Shown here piece by piece: positions 1 to 12,226 of a stretch of 64,000 bases of DNA. The translations under genes and the position numbers were made by a program. The notes beneath the pieces are model-generated. The model was not told where the DNA came from and ran no database searches. It saw only the letters and a program-made list of their open reading frames with translations. The DNA is from Xylogone sp. PMI_703. Its lineage: Eukaryota > Ascomycota > Leotiomycetes. The stretch is taken from positions 124,001 to 188,000 of the forward strand of contig JAJTUQ010000015.1 in assembly GCA_021399445.1 (NCBI GenBank), given 5' to 3'. Position 1 is the first letter of the stretch; the number at the start of each line of letters is the position of its first letter.

Positions 1-1
1 G

Positions 2-502
2 CCTGAATGGAAATTCACTGAAAAGAGGGGAAAGCTGGTTAGAGATTCCTCGGGTGACATTGATTAGTATCGATATAATCGCATTATTCTTGAAGGAAAG
101 TTACTCCCCTTTGCGAAGGAGTGTATAAAGGATAGGCCAAAAACAATTGTTCAAGATAATAACGCTTCACCACACCGGCATTGGATCCAAAAGGAAACTT
201 TCAAAGCTTGGGAAGTTCAACAGCTATTATGGCCTCCTAATTCTCCTGATCTGAGTGCTATAGAGCCTCCATGGTTTCATATGAAACGCCAAACAAGTAA
301 ACACGGGTGCGTTAAGTCAAGGCAAAAACAAGACTGGATTGATTGTTGGGAAGATATGCCACAGAAGAAGATTCAAGCTTGGATTGAAAGGATTCCGGAG
401 CATATAAAGAAGGTTATTGAATTAGAAGGTGGGAATGAATATCCAGAGAGTAGAACAGGTGGTGCTGGACGTCGTAGAAATCCGAATAGAGTCAGATTGT
501 AG
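2..502 (+). pseudogene. Tc1/mariner transposase, C-terminal fragment, cut by window edge
   Basis: The reading frame from base 2 to the stop at 500-502 encodes the C-terminal half of a Tc1/mariner DDE transposase, which would cut and paste its own DNA at TA sites. The second catalytic Asp lies in QDNNASPH and the Glu in NSPDLSAIEPPW, with 35 residues between them by my count. The frame carries a TAG stop at 65-67, so even the visible part is broken, and the first catalytic Asp lies outside the window. Downstream, 520-600 is probably the element's terminal repeat, but I could not place its end. Family assignment is strong; activity is very unlikely. Confidence 0.8.
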
Positions 503-585
503 AGTCTACATAATATTCAGTATAAATTTGTATGGGGAGTAATGTGACCCTTTACCCCTGGCACATATCCCTGTCGGTGTGGCCC

Positions 586-975
586 TTAGCGCCTTGGCAG
601 AATCTCATGACTATTTACCGCGTCCTCCGTATGTGCTATAGCTGATGCAGAGGCATTGTGGTTGTGGGTGCTCTCTATGACCTGAACTCTCCACCCATCA
701 TCCTCCCTTTTTGCCGCCACTCTCATCTTACAACCACACTTCTTGGTAGAACCGTTGCGCTGTTTAGATGGATGAACATCTGGGTTTTTACCTTTAGATT
801 GGTATTGCCCTGCTCGATCGCAAGTATAGACGACTCTATTTACTTGCTTATCCCGAACAGCAAATGCATAGCCATTTTCACGCGCAAACGCCTGAATTGC
901 CACATATAACAGTGATAAATCAGAGTAATTTGCTTCTGGCGGAGCAGGGCCACATGGAGAAGTAATAGTTGCCAT
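586..975 (-). pseudogene. FAR1-type zinc-finger protein fragment (MULE-transposase N-terminus)
   Basis: A 129-residue frame starting MATITSP carries a FAR1-type DNA-binding finger: an alpha/beta stretch with YAFAVRDKQ, then CDRAGQY, KKCGC and finally STHNH, giving a C-C-H-x-H pattern. In fungi this domain is the N-terminus of Mutator-like (MULE) transposases or of genes domesticated from them. Here the frame stops just after the finger and no MULE catalytic domain follows. The stop lies next to the end of the Tc1 fragment, so insertion may have cut the gene short. The frame stays open upstream to 1263, but that part is hydrophobic and unlike the family, so I chose the ATG at 975. Confidence 0.6.
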
Positions 976-3900
976 TTGATCAAGGATATAGTTAAAGTAA
1001 AAGGTAATAAGAATTGGTAGTACCAGCGAAAATATGAAGGTTTGAAGGAGTCCATTGAACTTGTTATGTATATATATACCACACATAGCTATGTAACTAT
1101 AGCAACACTTGTTGCTCACCGCAAATATCACATACAAACCTTCGATATAAGCTCTAAAAGTGGTGATCTTCGTTATGCAAATACGGTGAACAGTAGTCCC
1201 AGCATAAATTGTGGTTATGCCTCTATGTACCGATTTTAGGTTGTTACTCGAGCTTACTAACAAAAATATATGTGGAGAAGAGACGCGTCGAAACGCCGGT
1301 ACCGGGTCTTGGCAAGTGCAAATAAGAACGCGCCCAAGTGGATATAAGCATCCCCTTATTATAACTTGTGATATATCGCGATGGGGAGCCGCAGATTACA
1401 CTGACTAGCTTAGTTGTATTGGTAGATGTACTTGATGCTTTATGAGCCCATTAGCCGTCCACTACTTTGTGCGGCTATGAGTGGGTTGCTCGAATTTTAC
1501 TTGAGTAAACAATTGAGCAGAACGCTATCTTGTCTACTGCACGTCAACCAAGTAGACGGCACGCTCAGGCTGCAACAGATAAGCGGACAGTTGATAGATG
1601 CCTTGAACTAGTTCACTTACAATTGTAAGACAGTCAATCGAGGCTTTCCTTCCCTTCTATCCCGTTCTGCATGCACTACGGTTTTTTCCCTCCTTATACA
1701 AAACTGGCGTTCATCTCTATTTACGTTAACCTCTTTTGCACACCAATAGTATTGTTATCACCTTTCTTTCAAGCCTTGTAATTAACCAGGTTTATGGCCG
1801 GTTAGCTTTGGCCTTTACTGGGAATCCCCACAAGTATTCTAGCCTTGCCTGTATGATATTTGCTTTCTGGCCTCTAAAATCTCCGAATCCCCCGCCTGGT
1901 GATGCTTCAGATCTCGTCATCTTGTTACAGCAGCGAGCATTAGCACGCAGCATGCCACCTACAATCTTGCAACAAAACACGGATTGAGCTGCCACCGCAA
2001 ATCTCTCTTTTCTTACGTCCAAAATTCCTTTCTTTAACCTGGGCCATTAAGTGTCCGGCTCCCAGAACAGCAAATTGGTTTTACCTCTTTGCCGTACCAA
2101 CTAACTGCATTCACAACCTGTTGTATTTTTGTTCTAAGTAAATTAGTATAATATCACCGGGGCTTCACGATCAACTGCGCCGTCGCAATGGTGTTATTGT
2201 CATTGTCACCTCTCAGCTTTTCACTTATACAGTTGCGTATCATTTAACCAGAAACTCAAAGACTAACGCGTGTAGAAATTCTACAGGATTTCGCCATGTT
2301 AGAGCTGAGTAATAGGCGTGAATCTGACTCAGTTGACACGCCGATGCCACTTATCGAACATGAGGTCCAGCAGCTTCCGGATACAAGATGGTACGGCGCT
2401 AATCTCTGAAGCACCTCTGTAGTTTGAGTATCTCAGAGTAGCCACACCTTGTCTGTGGAAATGGACCTGACCTGTTTGATTCCGGCCAGTTTGAGGAAGG
2501 TTTTAGGGGCCATTAGGCTGGTTGGGAAATGTTCGTCTTGTAATGAGACGAACGCAACGTCGAGCTACTCACAATTGCTAGAAAACTACGAGTACAGGCT
2601 TGTACTGTTTCCCTCTGAGGAACACCTGCAGAAAGCACTATTTCTCATGCTGAAGAATGCCAGTAATCGCATGATATCCGTGATCCGGTGAATTAGTGCC
2701 TCTTGATCTTCGGCTACGGTTTTTTGGTTTCTATACTTGCATTGCCCCCAGCCTCATCTTAGAATTATCCTAAGTTATCTTCTAATCTTTTTAGTATGGG
2801 TAATGTCACCATGTACGTTATACCATCTAATTGAATAACCTTATTAAGTTTGTACGTGCTGCTAGTCTCTGCCTCTACACATCGCGCACGACTCTGCGAG
2901 TATCGCCGATATCGTCTACCAGAAAATGGTATGCAGCTGAACCTCTTCGATTACCATCTTTGACTTATCCTAGAAGGAGCTAGGTATAATGAGGCTCTCT
3001 GGGAAGCGCTATCTAGCCTTTGATCGAGAAAGAATTCGCTATTGTAATTACACAGGCTATCTATTTACTGTAACGGAATCTTCTAATTTACACGACCATA
3101 AGCTTCTCATAGAAGGGGGCTTTCACGGACCAAGGCCGGTACGCAAAAAATCGATAGGTCTCCAAGGCATGTATATTTTTCGGCTTCTTCTCCCGTTCCC
3201 TCCTACATATTCACACTCTCACATTTGCTGACCCTGCCCCCACCTCTTCCTTCTTTTCTCTACTTCTCTATTTTTCCTCATTAGTTTCTTCTTCTCTTTT
3301 ACTTCGTGCCTCCTATTTTTGTTTCTTTACCAAATAATGCGGGCCTTTGTGTTGAGAAGATTGACTAACTGCCATTCTTCACAGTTCTGCCCGGATGATC
3401 ACCCAACCCACTCACAAGAGAGCCGTTCTAGCTGACTCTACAGACCCATTCACTCTTCTGGTCTAGTAACGCCCATAGTCTCTTATTCTTTTTGTACCAA
3501 CAGAATAACGTTGCTTCGAACCCAACCCCCGGCCTGCCGATGGGCGCCACTAATTAGTGATAGGCAACTAATATTATAGAGCACCATAAATATGGCCGCA
3601 CTTGCCCCTATATTGTAGTTAATTCTGTAGTTCAAAAACTTTCTATATTAGTTATCTATTATGATCGCTGTCTATAACTACCTAAAACGCCCCCTAGTGT
3701 TGCTGTCGAGGAGGAGATATGAGATCGTAGAACCTTCTTTTGCTGCTGCTGTTACTCCGCAGAATCTCATCTTCTTAAGGCCCTCGAGGCCTCCGACCCC
3801 AACCACACCCCTGTCTCGAGCTTGACCCGGGAAAATTGGAGTCTAGATCGAGTGATATTCGAGTTGGCTCGGTGCTTGACGAGACTAATGAACCAAATCC

Positions 3901-6900
3901 CATGGCCGGTGGAAAATGATACTCACGTACCACTTATACAGATGCCCAAATTTTTAATCTATAAAGCTTGCAAGTCTGAGTCAATCCATTTGAGCCGGTT
4001 AAAATCTACGATTGGAAGAGACTATACATCTGCATAATTATCCTATTTCCACCAATAAACAATAGATGACGGAGCGAGAAATAATGAAGCAGGCTTGACT
4101 TACTACACATGGGTTCCTTCCATCCTCCCTTCACTTGGCCTCTATTTCTCCCCTTCCTCTTTCTCAAACTTTTCATTCTTTTCTTCTTAACACTGCTATC
4201 TATTATTAACCGTTCTATTAGAATAAAAGAAGATCTAGTTGCTTGGCTATCTATGCCTTCTTATATTGTTCTGACGTATTGTTTATATGGATTCCAGAGA
4301 CAGCTTCTAGGAGAAGCCTAGGAATCTGCCTGATTTCTTCTCTCCTCTAGACCCTTTCACAACTGGCATACTAAATTCTAAACCCACTTTGTCCGACCTA
4401 ATGAATCGATAACCACGGAATATTCCAATTGGGCATAGCCTTCGTCCTAAGCCATGGGAAAACCATGACTCTCAACGGCGACACACTCAATAGTGAGAAG
4501 TTACAGGTGACACAGATACAGAGAATACCGGCTGGTAGTGGTAACGGTGGTGATGATGACCACGAAAATGTAGTGCAGGCCCTCAAGTGCTCTAGTGAGC
4601 GCTTCCTACTTTGCCAGCCAGCCAGCGATCAAGAAGATGGAGTAAAAGATATCCCATCTAGCACAGCCACCACCCTTCTGGAAGCGGGCCGGGAGAGACA
4701 CGTATAGGATTGACAGATCTAAAGGCGTTAGACGCCTCCGTCCCGCTTGTTATTGCGCCATCCTAGCGGGATGAGGCTCATCTAGAGTGCTTAGATACAT
4801 CATCTACCATAGCCTTCTCGAATGGCCCCTTCCTTTAGATCTAACACCAGCGAAACGTTAACCTAAATATCATGAATGGTACGTCATCGCACACTGTCTG
4901 GGTTGGGCGGCCACCTCAAACCGAGAAAGGCACCCTCGGCTTTGCCACTAATGCCAAAGAGAGGCAGAAGGTCTAGGTAACACGGAGTAGAGATTGATCG
5001 AGAGCAGAGAGATTCCTTGAGAACAGATTCAAAAGATCATCACTGATTTAACTGCTGAATGAGGTTCTTGTCTTGTGTTTCTGACTAGTTCGCGATTTTC
5101 TTGGTATTGGAGGGGTGTTGAAGCTTCCGTAGTGCATCCATAATGAGATGTCCCGCAAGTACACTGATGAGTGAGCCGGCGCTGCATAAGGAACGGAAAA
5201 GAAAGGCCTATAAGGCTCGAGAGAGGGGTCTTGCTTTCACTGTTAAAATGGGCTCTACGCTAACTTTCTATTTCCCCCGGATATCAACAGCCCCGAGAGT
5301 TGAGCATTGTGTGTTATCGAAGTAGAATGTGCAGATATGGTAGACCAAGAACGCTGGATAGTGAATGTTGCCCCTACTGAGAAACATTTGAAGGGAATTG
5401 CCCATTGTCTAGAAAGTTGCTCCAAATTGGAGCGTAGATCGATCAATAGAAGAATTTTTTTTGATAGGGAGCATCTTCTATCTCACTTAGTCTTTCTCCC
5501 TTCTTTCTCTGTTAGTATTATGCACTTGGCAAATGATAGGAGTCTCTCTCTCTTCAACTACCCGCATCTCTTTCTCTTCCAAGATTACGGAATCAAAAGC
5601 ATTCCGCGACACTTATCCATTTTGACATACTATCTCGCGTTAGTTAGAGCGCTATCAGTATTTGACTAAATTTCCGAAGAATTTTGAAGCCGAGATGCAT
5701 TTTATTGATCACCTCTTATAGGGAAGCCGACAAAGCATTTTGGCAGTTCAACGGAAGCTATGAATCAGACGCACGGCTCAATATGTCATGGCTTCAAGTT
5801 AACCTTTTAAGTGAGTCTGTTAGTTGGATTTTCAATATGTAACTCTGACTTCAGAACGATTAGACAATCGGCGGTAGCATACAACATTACCCAGTGAAAT
5901 CATGAATATTACTTTATGCTATCCTGGCATCGCCTAATTGTCAGTAGACTCCTAGAATGTATTTTCACCCATAAATTATACTGTAAGATACACTTTAGGA
6001 TAACAATAAATTGCACTTGCATGCCTCTGAATTTATATTGCCATTTTTCAACCAGCAGGGTCTCGCGTTGCACACGAGCAGTATTACTTTACTAGAACCA
6101 ATTACAAGATTGCAAATAAATTAATTAGATATTCACTAGGTATGATCACGTGGCTAACACAAATCTAATGATCTATTCTCGGCCCTTGAAGGATGAAGGA
6201 AATATCTCAAAAAGAAGATCCGTAGACGAAATCGATGAAGAAGGAGACTGAGTAAAAATTTAAAAAGAAAGATTACTAATGCGGTACAGTAACAACACTG
6301 TGATATAGGTTAACTCTATGTGGTTTTAGATTTAGTCCAATTCAAATTACGATCATCTCACATAAATCGACCCGTATAGCATTACACCATCTGATGACAT
6401 ACAGCATGCTTAAAGGCCACCGGATGGCAATTGGGAGGTATATGCTGTATTTACCCAGGGTATCTAAGTGCTAACAAGCGGGGTACACAAATCCGAGTTT
6501 TTGCAGCTTGATAAATACCTGTAGATGCATTATCGGTCGGATTTGGTGAGTAGGAGTAATAATTATGGGATAACATTACGTTTCTAATACTAGAAGCTGA
6601 CCAGTTGTGGTACAACTGATAGCGTGGATAGATCCCGCTACGGCATTTACGGGAAAGTTGATGACAATGGTATATTACTATCCCTATAATAGAAGATATG
6701 CCAGATCTACTGGTAATATAAAAATTATTAGCTCAAAAAATATGGCTTAAATAGTCGGGAATCTGAATAGCATCTCACAGTCTACAAGTACTTTGCTTCT
6801 AGAAGCTGTAAAGAGTCCGTCTGCAAGTTTGGCCAACTCTATCCTATGATTTTGCCATGTCACTTCTGCTGTTGTCAATTACTTAAATATAAAATTTTCT

Positions 6901-6904
6901 CTTG
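976..6904. other. Long gene-poor stretch
   Basis: I see no gene I can defend in these 5.9 kb. There are pyrimidine-rich tracts (for example 3180-3330 and 4110-4200) and short protein-like open frames at 2461..2691 (+), about 3735..4037 (+) and 5143..5325 (+). The frame ending at 4037 stays open well upstream of any start, as an old exon would. None matches a family I know. The region most likely holds decayed coding and mobile DNA. Confidence 0.5.
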
Positions 6905-7462
6905 ATGGCGGGTTACTACCAGAGACGGCTAAGCGCCTCAAAAATGGACTGTTCGACGCCTGAAGACCGCTTTCGACTCATGGATAATCCTCGTAGCACA
7001 TATCCTACATGCACAGCACGATTTCAACCTTCTGAGGCCATTGGATTCACATCCGGAACTTGTAACGGCTCTTTCAAACCTGCGAACACAAAAGTAGATT
7101 CTACTAGGCCTGGACTACGAAGGATGCCACCGTTTACAAGTGATGCTGGATCACTACGGCCACAGGGCTTTTCCTCGGCATTGTGGGGACATTCCAATGT
7201 TTCAAATACTTCTAAGCCAAAGGTTAGGGGTCTGGCGTATGAGCCCTCAGGAACGGATATGTCCGCCGTTGGTGACCTTGCAGAAATCTCCTTCCTCGTT
7301 CAGACTTTTGTAGATAAATTAGACGCAGGATCAGAGTTGATCGAAGGTACAGCACAGGAAGTTCACCATATTGCAGTTATAAGGGAGCTTGTGGCTTTGA
7401 TCGAGATTGAGTATCGTATCAGACGACGTAAGAACAAGTTTAAAGATGTGCATTGCGTTTAA
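6905..7462 (+). CDS. Orphan protein, 185 aa
   Basis: A single uninterrupted frame begins at ATG 6905 after a pyrimidine-rich leader (TTCTCTTG). The first half is polar and rich in Ser, Thr, Pro and Arg, so probably disordered. The last 70 residues look folded and alpha-helical (EISFLVQTFVDKLDAGSELIEG..., ELVALIEIEYRIRRRKNKFKD) and end in a basic helix. There is no signal peptide or membrane segment. I do not recognise the family. It stands alone, with more than 700 bases of empty DNA on its 3' side. The helical tail and its length in AT-rich DNA argue that it is a real gene, but no intron or homologue confirms it. Confidence 0.5.
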   Translation: MAGYYQRRLSASKMDCSTPEDRFRLMDNPRSTYPTCTARFQPSEAIGFTSGTCNGSFKPANTKVDSTRPGLRRMPPFTSDAGSLRPQGFSSALWGHSNVSNTSKPKVRGLAYEPSGTDMSAVGDLAEISFLVQTFVDKLDAGSELIEGTAQEVHHIAVIRELVALIEIEYRIRRRKNKFKDVHCV

Positions 7463-8242
7463 TATCTCAGTCATAGAACTATACCCATCCATATTTCAAA
7501 TATAATCACTAAAACTCTATTAGCGGTCAGTCTTACACACGTTTTCCCTAGAGGGATCATAAAGGCCACGAATCAACCATCACACTTTGTTGGCACCTTT
7601 GTTGCTTTGTTGCATAAAGAATATTTCGAATACACGTTTAACAATACAAACAGCGGTGACTAATTAGTATGTAGAAGAGTGGTTGGCTAATGTTTTGGTG
7701 CATCAGCGTGTTAGGATTAGAAGAAGCGTATAAGAGGTTACGGTTTTAGAGCCAGGTGGCATTACGGCAGAGATGGGTCAAGAGTAGCAATCGTATATCA
7801 GGACTCCCTATCCGGTTCATCTCAAAACCAACTGAAATGCCTGGAATAACAAGGTCCTAGTATTTTCCTCCGGATTCGGGAAGCAACAGAAATAGGGTAC
7901 AGGGGCTCAAGGTAAGCAATCCCTATCATGTTGTCGCTATCACACCGACTATCTTTTAGCATCCACCAACTGGATCACCCACGTCCTCCAAGGTAGTTAT
8001 GAGTTGTTGTGGTCGGTATCGATAATTTCAAGTTCATTTAGATAAACCGCATGTGGAAATGGGTTTTGCTTTGCTCTCGATATATCGTTCTATTTACGTT
8101 ATCTCTTTAGTGCATTAGTATCCATGTGTGCCACCGTCCAACACCTTGTACTATATCGCTCTACGTAGTCGATATCCACCCTCATAATAGTAGATGGCCC
8201 TCATTGTTTATTAAATATAATCAATCCTAAAAAGCTATCGCT
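7463..8242. other. Intergenic, nothing recognised
   Basis: AT-rich sequence between the 185-aa orphan ORF and the convergent orphan gene on the minus strand. I found no open frame, repeat or structural signal in it worth reporting. Confidence 0.5.
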
Positions 8243-8851
8243 CTAACCTCTCAGCTTATATATTGGAGCTTTATATCCTAGAGTTCCATATGCAGCAAAC
8301 GCTGCTCTTTTAAGGGAATCCGCAATATGCTGTTTGATCAGGTGAGGTTTACCTTCACACAGACTCCCATCCTCTACATCATGGCAGTCTACGGTAAGCA
8401 GACTAACATAATCCGACACTTGTCTAATAAATTCGTTGTGGCCAGCTTCAATTTTTGTAATTGCTTGGTAGAACTCCCGAAGGCCGAGAATTGTTCCAGG
8501 GGTTAACCAGCCACCTCTTCTTCCCAATATGAACGACGCTTCGATTTTGATGATTGAGTGGGGCGCATGGCCAGCAAACTGGAGAATCTCGCACAATGTG
8601 ACTACATGAAGCGTAGCTCGCATATTCTGTGATGGGACTAAAAGCAGCGGATGTCCATGTGTCGTAAGATCCTGGGATTTTTGGGATGGGCAGTTGGTAA
8701 GTGCAGCTTCGAGCCTGAGTAAATAAAATTTATCCGAGCAGAATCAAAGTGACTTACAAATTCGATTTCTTTGTAAAACTAAAAATATCCTTACATCTAT
8801 TAGGCTCTGGTTTAATTTATAAAATATTCGGCCTGCAGGATGTGTAGCCAT
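8243..8851 (-). CDS. Orphan two-exon gene, about 162 aa
   Basis: The main exon (8637..8243) encodes residues through ...GTLGYKAPIYKLRG and looks like folded protein, with stretches such as GLREFYQAITKIEAGHNEF and HIADSLKRAAFAAYGTLGYKA. Upstream on the minus strand, ATG 8851 opens a short exon (8851..8758) ending at a consensus donor GTAAGT. An acceptor TTTTAG at 8638-8639 keeps the frame, giving a 120-base intron and 162 residues. Alternatively translation starts at ATG 8623 inside exon 2 (126 residues). No known domain, signal peptide or membrane helix is visible. The 3' part is better supported than the 5' exon. Confidence 0.4.
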
Positions 8852-9481
8852 TGTGGGATGGGTAAATATGAAGGTAAATATTCTGAATATATTACCATAC
8901 GTACCATGGTGCTAATAAGGATTTTAGATTCTAAATGGTGTTAATGAGAAAGGAAGAAAGAACACTGAATTCTCGGTGCAATATATCAAAAATATTGGTT
9001 GTATGTTTAGAGTGCAAGCAAGATTCATACTGTATTCGTCTTTCTCTAAACGCTAAGTGTTGTCATCATCTTGATTTGATAACCTAGCTCTCCCCTTCGA
9101 GTCGCTCCAACATGTATAGAACGCAATAGGGGATGAACTAACAACCTCAACTAAGTGAATTAAAAAAATAAAATAAAATATTCAGATTAAAACCTATCAC
9201 GATTTGGACGACAGATTTTGTCATCTTGGAAGTGTTGAAATACTCAGATCTTTTAAGACGCCAAAGACAAGGGCATCAACGTTACCTCCGTAATTATTTG
9301 CCGCTGTCAGCTAGCCATCAGTATCGGTCAATTATTTGTCCCTAGGCAATGTGACGACCTCAAACACTAAAGATCGTATGGGTCAAATCAAGTTATTAAT
9401 TTAAGCCAATTTCAGAGTCTACAATAGCCTGCCAGTACTATGCTAACCTGATGTGCTGTTTACCGTCAGCAATGCCGATAT
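8852..9481. other. Intergenic, nothing recognised
   Basis: AT-rich gap upstream of the first MITE. I see a short A/T run near 9166-9180 and no coding or repeat signal. Confidence 0.5.
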
Positions 9482-9483
9482 TA

Positions 9484-9913
9484 ACGTAATTCCCGGTATG
9501 ATCGGCCACCTGGTACTACCGGCCACTTCAATTTAGGGCGAAATTGAGCAAAATCGCACCCTACCAATATCAACAACTATACAATCGCACTTGAGAAATT
9601 TTAGATATGTAACTAATTGAGTTGATCTAACTGCGAATATATCCTTCTTTCCCTTCTCAGATATCCAGAATAGTATTAGTCATGATTTTGAGGCTCACAA
9701 TCGTGCTGATATGCTGGTATTACATAATCAACTAATACCAGTTACCCTAGAATCAGTATGCATATTCAGTAATAAGTATATAATTAAATTAAATTGTCTT
9801 TATTGTATGTAGTAATGTAGTTGTTGATATTGGTAGGGTGCGATTTTGCTCAATTTCGCCCTAAATTGAAGTGGCCGGTAGTACCAGGTGGCCGATCATA
9901 CCGGGAATTACGT
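9484..9913. mobile_element. 430-bp pogo-type MITE with perfect 96-bp terminal inverted repeats
   Basis: Bases 9484..9579 and 9818..9913 are exact reverse complements (96 of 96 by reading). The outer ends are ACGTAATTCCC and the element is flanked by TA on both sides (9482-9483 and 9914-9915), the target duplication of the Tc1/mariner/pogo superfamily. The 238-bp middle has no coding capacity. The outermost 11 bases are identical to those of the intact pogo element at 17151, so that transposase is a plausible source of mobility. Perfect identity over 96 bases in this mutated neighbourhood suggests recent insertion or recent end homogenisation. It lies directly against a SINE-like repeat on its right side. 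Confidence 0.9.
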
Positions 9914-9915
9914 TA

Positions 9916-9995
9916 GTTTCGTCAGCAATTGACTAAGTTTCTGCCCCATAATAATTGTATGCGCACCTGGCCGATTCTAGCGCCGTAACCTTGAC
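9916..9995 (-). repeat. SINE-like repeat, copy D (5' part only)
   Basis: On the minus strand this reads as the first 80 or so bases of the roughly 190-bp repeat seen at 19040, 23623 and 49718: GTTACGGCGC, GCATACAATTATTATGGG and AGTCAATTG are shared. It stops at the TA that borders the 430-bp MITE, and I could not find the missing 3' half on the far side of the MITE. The copy is therefore truncated, or was rearranged when the MITE inserted. Confidence 0.7.
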
Positions 9996-10308
9996 AGATT
10001 TGGCTTTGTTGGCATATCACGTGTACATGGCTACACCCAATACGGTTGTGAATAGGCGGCAGCTGGCGGCAATACTGACAACTGCCCCTCATGCGCGAAC
10101 TACCCACTCTACCGTAGACAAATGAAAATAGATATGCATCAACCTTACGTACTACTCTCATATATTTGAAAACGGTATAATTGCGTATCATTGTAAAGTG
10201 ACAGGCTTTTTGAAATAAAATATATATCTTTAAAACGACCAAGCCATACATATTCATGATAAACTATTGTGAAACCACAACGGCATATTCGTGTAATAGT
10301 TAATTATT

Positions 10309-10750
10309 GGCCATGACTAAATCGCCTCCAAATCGCCGATACCGGCCTTTACTTCAGTACAATCGACTCTTTGCCCGCATACAAACCAGTGTAATACAAT
10401 CATTCTCAAAGCCTAGCATGTATATTTAAAGGTGACACTCTATATACCATACTGCATGAGCTGCACTGCACAATATAGGCCGCATCGCACAGTATAAGCT
10501 GTACCGTATCGCTAACGTCCTACGGCCGTTGGCTCCTTTTAGCATGCTTACAGGCTATAGGCCCTGTAAGCGAAGCCCTGTAGGGCCTGTTGCATGCAGA
10601 GCTAAATTTATTACTTTATTACTAGAATTTTAAAAGTGAATAAATATTCAGAGTTAAATATCGTGTAATTCACTATTTCGTCGAAGTGTGCGCAAATATT
10701 ATAGGGAAGGCGCCGGTTATCGGCGATATGGAGGCGATTTAGTCATGGCC
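10309..10750. mobile_element. 442-bp inverted-repeat element, class uncertain
   Basis: The left end GGCCATGACTAAATCGCCTC is matched in reverse at the right end (10731..10750), and similarity extends inward for about 38 bases with few changes (ATCGCCGATA shared). TATT flanks both sides (10305-10308 and 10751-10754), so a 4-bp target duplication is possible but not proven. A strong internal hairpin lies at about 10542-10600, with arms GCATGC, TTACAGG and GGCCCTGTA. There is no coding frame. It does not share ends with the pogo-type elements here. A PIF/Harbinger-like or other MITE is possible; the superfamily is open. Confidence 0.6.
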
Positions 10751-10754
10751 TATT

Positions 10755-11269
10755 AAAGCACTCATTAACTCTTCTATATATGGCCATACTTGTCAGCTAT
10801 TCAATAGTTAGCTCAGTTCGATTATATTTTACGAACCTATTACGACTGGTGACCATGGCGTATTCAACAAATGGTCTCAAATTATAGATGCGATGCGATA
10901 AATCTAGCTATATCTTTATTAGTTACTAAGTGCTATATGAATTTATTTGCAATACTAGCTCATAAATACTAGCGTGCCGACTAAATACCGCAGCAAGCTC
11001 TCCCTGATGAATATCTTAGTGCACATAGCTTTACGTCTTTGCTTTAAATGCGATTACTTTAATCTTAAGATAATTCGGTATGGACAATGATATATTTGAA
11101 AGATATATTATACGTCTAACAATAGCATTTGTTCCCAAACATCTCATGCCAAGTACGTAGGACAGTATTGTACATTGAGAACAACAATCCGTTACTACGT
11201 GTTTCGATTGGATCGTTCAATATGCTACTAGCCGAATGATCAAGATATCTATGTTCGATGAAGAGTCAG
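10755..11269. other. Intergenic, nothing recognised
   Basis: AT-rich sequence between the inverted-repeat element and the 3' end of the membrane-protein gene. Nothing supportable is seen. Confidence 0.5.
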
Positions 11270-12226
11270 TCATGCATCCCACCGAAGGCTAGGTCTATTC
11301 TATGTTGTAATTAAAACGTAGATAGCAATATGACTTACGGGGTCTCTGAAACCGCCTTTATTTGCCAAAAGTTCAAGGCCAAAGTGAAGTAGATAATGAC
11401 AAGCCCCTTCAAGGTAACTTTTACACATCTTATCCAAAATTTATTATTCTTATGGGTATGGATTTTCTTTGGCGTATCCCCTAGAACAGGATCCTTAGAC
11501 GCTCTCCACAAGTTACGGATACCAATTGTGAGGATCCGGAGTGATAGGGCAAACCACTGATGGCTCACATTAGATCCCCAGAACAAGAGTTGACTGGGTT
11601 GAAAATTTTGTTGGGCATAAGGCAATATTATCCTCAAGGTTGTCCTATAAATAATTGTAATAAAAATTTCTGCCGTTAAACTAGAAACAATCCATCCCAA
11701 TTGCTCACGCGATGTTTGCCACGATATATAATACACTTCAGAAGTCGTTATGATGTTGAAAATTGGCGAAGCCAAGCTGGCTATCGTAGACTCTGGGATA
11801 AGTAAACAAGCGGATGCAATATAGCATAACAAAATTGTATATGTAACTTCTAACCCTGTGATAAGATGATTTTAGTGATGAATAATCGAATTGTTAAGAC
11901 TGGGACCATTCACCGGCGTGACCAAGGCACCACGCAATGATGAACTCGGTTGCCTTCCAAAGCACAAGGAACAAGTACTTGATTTGACTGTCTTGGCTTA
12001 TATTTACAATGTTTGTTAGACCATTCATGATTTTGAGAGCTAAGATATCATTGCTTTGTAAAGTGATTAAAACGTTGATAACTACAAAGATACAACCTCG
12101 ACAAATTATAGGCTGGAAAGTATTACTATTTGTAACACATGTTCCAATCCGTACGCCCGTTCGACAAGTTTGGTCCGGTCGCGGAATGGACGGTGGCCTG
12201 TGAGTGGAGCTCCTCGTTGTTGGCAT
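11270..12226 (-). CDS. Multi-pass membrane protein, 284 aa, three exons
   Basis: Model: exons 12226..11914, 11855..11339 and 11294..11270. Introns are 58 bases (GTGAAT to CACAG) and 44 bases (GTAAGT to AATAG). Phases match at both junctions and the sum is 285 codons including the stop. The N-terminus (about 35 residues) is polar. Hydrophobic stretches follow, for example CIFVVINVLITL, YLFLVLWKATEFIIAWCL, TILLCYIASACLLI, GWIVSSLTAEIFITIIY and LKGLVIIYFTLALNFW. That makes about five or six membrane helices, with a basic loop (PKKIHTHKNNKFW) before the last. No family motif is recognised and no transporter signature is seen, so function is unknown. Confidence 0.55.

Noticed and set aside
1736..2022. 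Overlapping ORFs on both strands
   Set aside because: Neither has an intron, motif or clear start context; overlapping frames of this length are expected by chance.
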